Assembly (NCBI GenBank): GCA_029532415.1
Contig: JAQOTA010000057.1
Span: 558,001-622,000, forward strand
Length of the DNA: 64,000 bases
Source of the DNA: Marasmius tenuissimus
Taxonomy: Eukaryota; Basidiomycota; Agaricomycetes; Agaricales; Marasmiaceae
Direction: 5' to 3'
Part shown: in pieces, positions 57,281 through 64,000 of the stretch
Layout: the number at the start of each line of letters is the position of its first letter
How positions within the stretch are numbered: position 1 is the first letter of the stretch
Made by a program: the position numbers and the translations under genes
Notes under the pieces: generated by a model
Database searches by the model: none
What the model was told of the DNA's origin: nothing
The model's input: only the letters and a program-made list of their open reading frames with translations

Positions 57281-57672
57281 CGTTACACTTCAGTTGGATT
57301 TCCTACTGTTTGACGTAACCAAGGCTGCTCATAGAAGCTACACAGACGAGGATGCCCAGGAAACACCACTAGACTTATACTTACGAGGACACGAGGCCGA
57401 GACTCAGTCCTACTCTGGCTCAATGTCACCGTCGCCGGCAGCTTTTTCATTCTCAAGAAAACAATCAACGACTTCGATTTGTCACTCGGACGTACTGATA
57501 GCAACCCATCCTCCGGTTTTGTTCAGCTCCTCTCTGTTGCCAATCATAGCAAGCCCGGGAAACCGGATTTCCCTGATCACTGATCTCTCATTTTCCTTCG
57601 CTTACAATGCGACATCCCGAGTCAAAATCGCAGTTGCGAGCGACGATGTATCCTGTGTAAGTTCGCAACGTG

Positions 57673-58142
57673 TTAGAGCTTCGCTTTAGTGGGAACAACA
57701 ACTTTGTGTTCCACCTGCGACATGATCCTCGCACAGCTGGGCGTGAATATTATTTATGCACGGAAATATGCCAGAAAAATTTGACGCCTCACAGTTCAAC
57801 ACATATTCAGGCTGGAAATAGTCGAAATTGAATTGGATTCCGCATATTTGGTAGCAAAAATACTCATCGGAAAGTCAGACGACATATTTCTGCTTCATAT
57901 TCCGCAACAAAATAAGTTTTGGCCCCAGCTGTGTCGAATTCATCTGCTAAAAATCCTGACCCTCTCTGCAGTCTCTATTAATAGATGGTTTGTATCTTCC
58001 GGCGCATTTCTGATAGATTGTAGGTCACATTGAAGGGTGATGTGAGTTTCCTGGAGATGGTGATTAATCCGAGGGAGGGGGAATGAATCTGCGAAGTCTA
58101 TAAGAAATACATCAATTTGAGCGGCATTGACTCACCAACCAT
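57673..58142 (-). pseudogene. Broken copy of the small coiled-coil gene
   Basis: This is the block B copy of the gene at 48989-49461. The start ATG, first intron (GGTGAGT...CGCAG) and the first two thirds of exon 2 are kept and readable (LQETHITLQCDLQSIRNAPEDTN), then the frame hits TGA right before a 202-base insertion (MITE-3). The end of exon 2 and exon 3 are missing; exon 4 (GTGGAACACAAAG...) remains but is out of frame. Confidence 0.75.
57732..57933. mobile_element. MITE-3: 202 bp, CACAG...CTGTG termini, 3-bp target duplication
   Basis: The left end CACAGCTGGGCGTGAATATT and inverted right end CACAGCTGGGGCCAAAACTT match at the tip and again further in (GCGGAAATATG and GCGGAATATG). TCG flanks both sides. 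It sits in exon 2 of the broken small gene and is absent from block A. No coding capacity. Confidence 0.75.
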
Positions 58143-58709
58143 GATTCAAGAAAAAGACGATTCGGATGAAGGCAAATGGCTCGGCCCGTCAATTCGGGGT
58201 TTTTAGAAAGCAATGCAAAGCTTCACGTGAACATGCATTTATTCCAACATTCGAGGTATGTGGACAAAGATATTATTGTACCACTGGCGGAGTGTGCTTT
58301 TTCGAGCTTGTTTTTGGCACTTGTGCGGAAGAATGACCGTCAAATGTGGGAACTACGAGGACAAACTCGCGGTCTTTGGGGCACCCCAGATTTCCCATCT
58401 TGCATTGGGTGGCTATAAACCACGACGGTCGTGCAGTGATGCAAGATGAATTTGAATGGTGTGGCTCACACAAAGAGAGCCTCCAAATACGATGCATGCT
58501 CGTTCATCAACTTTGTCATTACCCAAACATCCATCATGAGCACGACGGTCGTCGTCTAATACTTGTCGTGATCGTCAAGTAGTCCTCCTATGGTCCCCCG
58601 CGAGATTATGCATCACAACGAACCAGTGTGGCATCAACCTCAAGAATGTGTCCAGGGGGTTGGCGCATCAAAACAGGTAGCGGTTAACGTGAACAATTCA
58701 CCTGTCGAT
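58143..58709. other. Rest of block B and spacer, no gene
   Basis: The left part is the remainder of block B. From 58560 to the F-box stop there is no recognised feature. Confidence 0.45.
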
Positions 58710-59369
58710 TCACTTTCCATTTCGAGCAGGTTCGTCATCGTTCGCAACAGCCTGGACTTCCTCTGAACCTTCATCCCCATGATCAGCTCCAACTCTGTTG
58801 TGGCTATCACTGAGCCCTTCCGAGTCTGAGCTGGAGTCACTGTCCGTGCTCTGACTCGATTCTGAATCGCTGTGAAACATATTCTCATCTTCCGGAGGAA
58901 CGCAAGAGTAGAACGGAGCGGCGTCACCGCTATGATCGAAGAGGACGCCACTGTCCCAGAACTAACACCATGGCAAGACATCTTCGTAGGTATCGCCGCA
59001 AGTGATGCGTACTGCGAGATGTGGAATACGAATACGTTCTGTCTTTACTGGTTTGACTCGTTGGAACATCGCGTATCTGTTTATCTTGCGGTCTGTGTCG
59101 TCGTCATAGGTGCGCAGATCAAACACAAACGCCTCCAAGAACAAGCGGCGGGAGATTTCGTTCCATCGTCTGCAGACCAGTCCGTGAGGTAGGTATTGAA
59201 TGTTTCCTGAGACTTCGTGAACGCAAAAATATAGAATGAGATGAATGAGCTCGAGTGGAAGGGAGTGGAGGGTAGTAAAAGGTCGTCGCAGGATGAGGCT
59301 CGAGGCGTCGAAGGCTGTTAGAACGCGTTTTCGATAGAATGTCGCTTTAGGGTTGAGATGGAAAGGCAT
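58710..59369 (-). CDS. F-box protein 2 with acidic serine-rich tail
   Basis: This is probably a small SCF adaptor. Exon 1 (59369-58969) encodes MPFHLNPKATF, then the F-box TLHSLPLELIHLILYFCVHE...HGLVCRRWNEISRRLFLEAF at about residues 33-80, and an FVFDLRTYDDDTDRKI region. A short intron with a weak donor (GTGTTA...ATAG, 39 bases) joins exon 2 (58929-58710), giving 206 residues in all. The tail contains FYSCVPPEDENMFHSDSESS and a run of Ser/Asp, ending DDEPARNGK; such acidic Ser runs are typical casein-kinase-2 targets. There is no visible leucine-rich repeat domain, unlike F-box protein 1. Reading through the intron stops at once, so the protein could instead end at residue 135. A TATTTAAA box lies about 30 bases upstream of the start. 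Confidence 0.65.
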
Positions 59370-60789
59370 TGTTGAGTTTTTGAGACAAAAATTGGCATTT
59401 TAAATACCCCTTCACAACGTAAGAATGTCGAGGTGAACTATGGACTGACGATGAAATTCATTGTCTTATCTCCATCGGTCGGTAAATGATTCTTTCGACA
59501 AGATCTCGAGAGTAGGCCAACATCAACCACAATGGTCTACAAGACGGAAAGAACACGTTGCTATCACCTTGTCCGTGCATCGACGAGTAAACAATCTGGA
59601 TGTTATTTCTTTGTCTGCCTGGGTCCCATTGCTAGTCGTTCCAAGGGTAAGTTGAGCCATGATACGAAGTACGGAGTCAATAAGTCGCCAGTCAGGTAGA
59701 TGATGGTCGCAGGAAGACACAAGGCAAAATGTGACGAGAGTCAGCTGGAGTCGTTTGCTTTCCGGAATTGTCCGAGGAAGGCCTGAGTCACCCAGAGAGT
59801 CACCCTGAGTCATCGTTGTACTAGTGGTCACTGCCGTGACGAATAACGATAACGCCTTTCTTTTTTTTTCATCGACACCCGAACTCTCCTCTATCGTTCA
59901 ATTTCCTCCTCTCTTCAGCTTCGGGTAAAGCTGAGAAAGTTTGTTCGTTATTAACACAGTGTACCTTTTCGAAGGTAGGTTCAAACACTTACACATCGGC
60001 TGGGCGCCGGTCGGTTAAGTTCCAAAACAATCGAGAGACAAGTTTACACCAGAACCCAATAAGCACTAGATGCTCAAAGGTGTGTCAGAATCCAATTATT
60101 AGGCCAGTATCTGACGAAATTTTTGTCTTACAATCGAACAAAGCCAAAAATGCTCACGTCCCAGGCTCGGCTCTCTGCCCCTTTTCCGTGCGCCATACAC
60201 GCCCAATCTTCCTTCCTCTCCCCCTTTCACGAAATGGATAGCATGTCATAACCAGATACTCTGTGTCAACTATTCTTCCCCCTTCCTCATCGAGCCTATA
60301 CTCTGTCTATTAAACTTTACAGTTGTCTGAAGCTCGAAGCTATGGGCACTCACACAGCTATCTTGTACTTATCAGGCTACCATTGTACCGCGGAGAACGC
60401 AACCCTACGATTCGACAATGCCCCTCCAGATCAGCTCTAGTAGCATCAAGCTTTCCCCAACGCCATCGTACCTACATTCTGTCTGTCAGCCTTGCAATTG
60501 TCATCGAAGGTCTGGGAATTCGCACAAGCATTAATCGTTCGAGAAGTCTATACGCTCGAATGACACGGATAGGCCAGGAACGAATTCAAGCCCGACTAAT
60601 CGATACCCTTGTCCGACAGAAGTTTCTGTTAACTGTCATCATGTACTCTTGAGCACTTTATTCACGAAATCAAGAGCCTTGTGTTCCAGAATCCGCGTTT
60701 TTAGACCCTTCTCGCTGGTCTGTCGTATAAGAAACCTCAGTGTTCAGATGAAAATTACTCAGACAGTCCCCCGCTCTCACTGATCGACG
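59370..60789. other. Intergenic, no gene recognised
   Basis: One frame of 109 codons (60323-60652 plus) has no motif. A TATA-like GTATAAGAAA at about 60725 is probably the remains of the hydrophobin pseudogene promoter. Confidence 0.4.
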
Positions 60790-61189
60790 ATGAAGCCTCA
60801 CTTTTTCCATTGTCCTCGCTGGTGTCACCCTTGCGACCGCCACAGGTATCCCGGCAAGTGACTGTACGACTCCTCCCCTCCATTGATGCTGCAGAAACCT
60901 CTACACCGCAACAACCCTACGGTTGTTCCCCTGCTCGGACTCTTGAGCATCGTCGTCAACAATAACAGTATGCTCGTTGCTACGGAATGCACAGTCAGGA
61001 AGATTCCCAGTTTTCGGACAGGTTCTAACCTCCGGATAGAAATGTTATCGCCGTTTGTTGCGTAGATAATAACTTCAGTAAGTATACTCCCATTTGAATG
61101 GGGAACTGTAATGAACTTGGCTGCTGATATGGTATTTCTTAGATGGCATCATTGCAATCGATTGCAAGACAGTCGTACTCGGGATTTAG
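60790..61189 (+). pseudogene. Class I hydrophobin pseudogene
   Basis: Pieces of a hydrophobin are spread over three frames: a signal-peptide-like TFSIVLAGVTLATATGIPAS, the first cysteine (DCTTPPLH, then a stop), a TGCTGC (Cys-Cys) pair shifted by one frame, VVPLLGLLSIVV, LVATECT, then NVIAVCCVDNNF, an intron GTAAGT...TTAG, and GIIAIDCKTVVLGI with a stop. The order matches the intact gene at 10.1 kb, including the position of the last intron. At least two frameshifts and one stop make it non-functional, although the splice sites and the promoter-like TATA still look fresh. Confidence 0.75.
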
Positions 61190-61336
61190 AGTGTATTGGG
61201 GGAGCGGGGCCTCGCGGCAAACAGAAAATCTGAACGCCGTCCTCACTCTCGTCGGCTTAGTGCCAAAGGAGTAGTATTATTGAATCTATAGGGTATCACA
61301 GCAATCTAAACGTCCGTGGCAGGAGCAGTGAAAAAC

Positions 61337-62933
61337 TCAATGAAAGACTGTCTCTCCGATCTTACACAACTGGAATATTCCATCGGCGATGCTCGCCTTC
61401 TTGCATTCCTCTGCGAGACGTTTCGGGGGCTCTAGAGCATCTTCTGTTGTCAGTATCCATGTCCTATTAACGAAGAACCGGGATCAGTATCTTCGCGGAC
61501 CAACGAGAGTGAGATGCAAATACATACCCCCAATGCATACCAATCGCCCGTTTCGCCCTGATATCCTGGAACACCCTGACACTATCCTGCGGCGCACAGT
61601 GTACTCTCGACATAATATCTCGTGGTTCATACGCGCTGCAATGAAAATAACGATCAATGGTCTACCTCTCAGAGCCGAAGCAAGCCTAGACGAACTCACC
61701 CAATCGGCAACAACGCTAAGTCAATCCCACCCCATCTCTCCCCAATCTCCTTAAACGCAGGACACACAGGTACCTTATCCTCGTCTTGCCCAGCCAAAAC
61801 GGTGCGATATCCCGTGTCTCCGGCGAAATAGACGGAGGGGCCATGGGTTTCTTCTCCCTCCCCACCATCTCCCCCATTCTTGGTGACAGACTGAACGACC
61901 CACCCACCCCAAAGAGTCTTCCACCGATCGAATACCCCACGTCCAGTTTGGTGTTGTCCAGGTGTAAGTGTGATGTCGAATGAAGCGACTTGAGCAACAC
62001 CGGAATCGGAATTGGATGGGACGGTAGCATCGACTTCGACACGACGGGTATCCCACCAATCGAGAGTGTGGAAGTGGGTTTTCGGTATACATTTCAAGCA
62101 GTCAAAGTAGGCATCGTTTCCGAGTGGAGCGAAGATGTGTGGTTTGCGGTCGCGGGAGAAGAGGGCTGTTAGTGTGGGAGTGTCCATGCTACAATGTGAA
62201 GAGTTTGAGGGTTTTGTGGGGCTGGCGAGTGTGGAGAAGAAACGCACTGATCGTAGTGGTTATGCTAAAAGGATAGACGGATTCGTTTGAGTACCGAGAA
62301 ATGACATGTACAGAGTGAGAACTCACTGATATTACGATGGCATCGACGTCTGGAATGTCTTCAATCTTACAAGGTGGCGCTACAAAGGGCATTTCATCAG
62401 CCTGTTGTGGAATGACGGACGTGATGACCTACGATTGTAGCGCTTCGGTCCGGCATATTGGCTAGGAGAGCAACGGTCACTGAAGACAGGATCGAACAGT
62501 ATTCGGGGTCCTCGAGAGAGGAGTAGAACGCTCGGAAGTTCTACAAGAAAACAAGCATGGCCCAACCAGGTTGCTTTGACCTTGTCCTTATTCAAGTCAT
62601 CGGAATCGCTCGCTCCCCAGGTGGGCTTCACAACCGGGACTAGATCCTCAACAAGAGATGATGATGGCGGGGGTGGCTGTTTCGTGAAAAGGTTGTACCA
62701 CTTGAGAAGGAGAAGGTATAAGCGAAGTGAGATCAATCGAAAAGCAAGCTTCAGATACGCACACTGCTGCTTTCCCTCCACGAGTAAGGTATAAAGCTAG
62801 GCCATGGATTTGTGAACATGTCGCCCTTTTTCGTTACCCAATGATCCGGCTTCTCCTTCCCAGCTAATCTAGCATTTCTCCTCTCAGCCTCCTTCTTTGT
62901 TTCGTATACTCGAATTTCAGGTGCTGGCTTCAT
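61337..62933 (-). CDS. NAPE-PLD-like metallo-beta-lactamase-fold hydrolase
   Basis: This is a zinc-dependent hydrolase resembling N-acyl-phosphatidylethanolamine phospholipase D, which releases N-acylethanolamines from membrane phospholipid; fungal relatives are membrane-associated. The start is MKPAPEIRVYETKKEAERR. Then come GDMFTNPWPSF, WYNLFTKQ, the beta-lactamase strand KATWLGHACFLVEL, ILFDPVFSDRCSPSQYAGPKR, and the zinc motif HNHYDH, encoded on a 17-base exon (62248-62264). The long exon has PHIFAPLGND, LTPGQHQTGRG, WGGWVVQS and SVYFAGDTGYR (metal-bridging Asp), then IDLALLPIGAYEPR, RAKRAIGMHWGTW (metal His) and a terminal IGETVFH. All metal ligands expected for the fold are present. At least seven introns occur. 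TATATAAAG lies about 105 bases upstream of the start. Confidence 0.88.
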
Positions 62934-64000
62934 GATGTTGGTGAACACAGACGTTGTGCAGCGGAATCGGTGATAGGTGGAAAGCCGCAGTGTGGAAAAA
63001 GGAAGACTTGATAATTCTGGACGTGAACATGCTCGCACTTTATATACGGAAACTGATGGGCCTCGCCGAAGGAACACGACTGGAAACGCGATCATGGAAA
63101 TCCCGAGCTCGTCATCGGAAAGGTTCCGAGCCAGATCGCTGGCGCTTATGACGCGTTCACGCTTACGGCTACACGGCAAGATTCTTACCCGCTTACACGT
63201 AGATAGCCGTGTCTGCACTTATTTCCTGGTGCTCATGAACGGATTACAGGACACCATGTAAGTTGCCTGAACGACGCGTCAGCACTTTAAGTTGGAACGA
63301 GCGCGTCGACGCGACGCACGATCATGAGCTGAGCACGTGCTCTATTTCGCAATTTGAATCTCCAACCCGACACAAAGCCGTACCACCACCATCGCGTGCA
63401 CGACTGCCCTATAATGGCTCATTATCCTAGGAAAGACGCTCGTACCCTTCTTCAACTCCTCAAGGGCCAACAAACTACTAGGAAATGTTGAAGAACCACC
63501 AAACTGATCACAGTGCGTTCCATTCCTGGTCATGACCGAGGCGTAGCTCTGAAGCCAGTTCGAGGCGGTTTTGACCCCTTGAAGTGTTACAATGTCAAGA
63601 CCCCTTCATAGCGACACTTTCAAGCTACATATAGGCCTTAGAGTGTCTCGAGGTCGCAGGTCTTGCTTGAGTTATGGGTTTTCGTAGAAGTGGGAGATCA
63701 GCCGGTCTGGGCTGGCACTGAAATACTATGGTACGTTTTGGTATATACTCATATACGGGCTGACTCACTGATTTTGCAGCACGACAAATTCGAACCACCT
63801 ATCGCTTCCTCATATGTAGTATCTGCAGGCTAATAACGACGTCGCGGCCGCAAGGTTTAGATCTTTATCAGTACGGGATCTTACAGCCCAACTAATATCT
63901 CGGCAACACGCAACCACCGGCCTCACTATACTTCACCCTCGCACAAGTCCTAATGTTACTTCCATACCACCCGTACGACTTCCTTTGGATACCCAGTCTC
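62934..64000. other. Promoter region and right edge, no further gene seen
   Basis: 62934-63050 is the promoter side of the hydrolase, with TATATAAAG (minus) at 63038-63048. A palindromic GAGCACGTGCTC lies at about 63327-63338. The rest shows only short motif-free frames; a gene could begin beyond the window edge. Confidence 0.4.

Larger units (their letters stand above)
57255..58560. repeat. Duplicated block B (pairs with block A)
   Basis: This is a diverged second copy of 48640-50460 in the same orientation, starting inside a half tRNA-Val and ending after GTGTGGCTCACACAAAGAGA (about 58480) and ACGACGGTCGTCGTC. It lacks MITE-1 and MITE-2 but carries MITE-3. The order of landmarks is unchanged. 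Confidence 0.8.

Noticed and set aside
1..64000. CRISPR arrays, rRNA genes, bacterial-type operons
   Set aside because: No regularly spaced repeats or rRNA cores; the gene structure is eukaryotic.

Overview
The window looks like a gene-dense, partly accessory region of a basidiomycete (Agaricomycetes-type) chromosome. The reasons are genes split by many 45-70 bp GT-AG introns, a class I hydrophobin, F-box proteins of the mushroom type, GH71 alpha-1,3-glucanase, intron-containing nuclear tRNA genes, and heavy local duplication of cytochrome P450 and multi-pass membrane protein genes. I cannot name the species. There are no operons, rRNA genes or CRISPR arrays.

Layout. 0-3.6 kb: mostly non-coding, with a decayed DUF6534-type membrane protein on the minus strand. 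3.6-5.4 kb: HMG-box factor 1 (minus). 7.7-9.3 kb: an F-box protein (plus). 10.1 kb: an intact class I hydrophobin. 10.7-13.1 kb: a P450 unlike the others. 14.5-34.4 kb: a head-to-tail minus-strand array of one P450 family (four apparently intact genes, one 5'-deleted copy, one decayed 3' half), interrupted by a 7TM-type gene and a disrupted ricin-B lectin gene. An eighth P450 scrap lies at 41.7-42.2 kb. 37.2-38.8 kb: HMG-box factor 2 (plus). 39.6 kb: tRNA-Val. 39.9-41.3 kb: a 2OG-Fe(II) oxygenase. 43.4-44.5 kb: second 7TM paralogue. 46.2-48.2 kb: GH71 glucanase. 48.6-58.6 kb: a duplicated block (tRNA-Val plus a small unknown coiled-coil gene) whose copies carry different MITE-like insertions; between them are the third 7TM paralogue, broken by a stop codon, and a 2.1 kb terminal-inverted-repeat element. 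58.7-59.4 kb: second F-box protein. 60.8 kb: hydrophobin pseudogene. 61.3-62.9 kb: NAPE-PLD-like metallo-beta-lactamase hydrolase.

How it fits together. The main theme is birth-and-death evolution: P450s, 7TM proteins, hydrophobins, HMG factors, F-box proteins, tRNAs and non-coding blocks all occur as intact copies beside decayed ones. The P450 array has no terpene or polyketide synthase beside it, so a metabolic cluster cannot be claimed. Two related HMG-box regulators, both with CACGTG boxes near the promoter, lie on either side of the array and point outward; a regulatory link is speculation. All gene models were spliced by eye from conserved motifs and splice signals; exact starts and small exons are the least certain parts.
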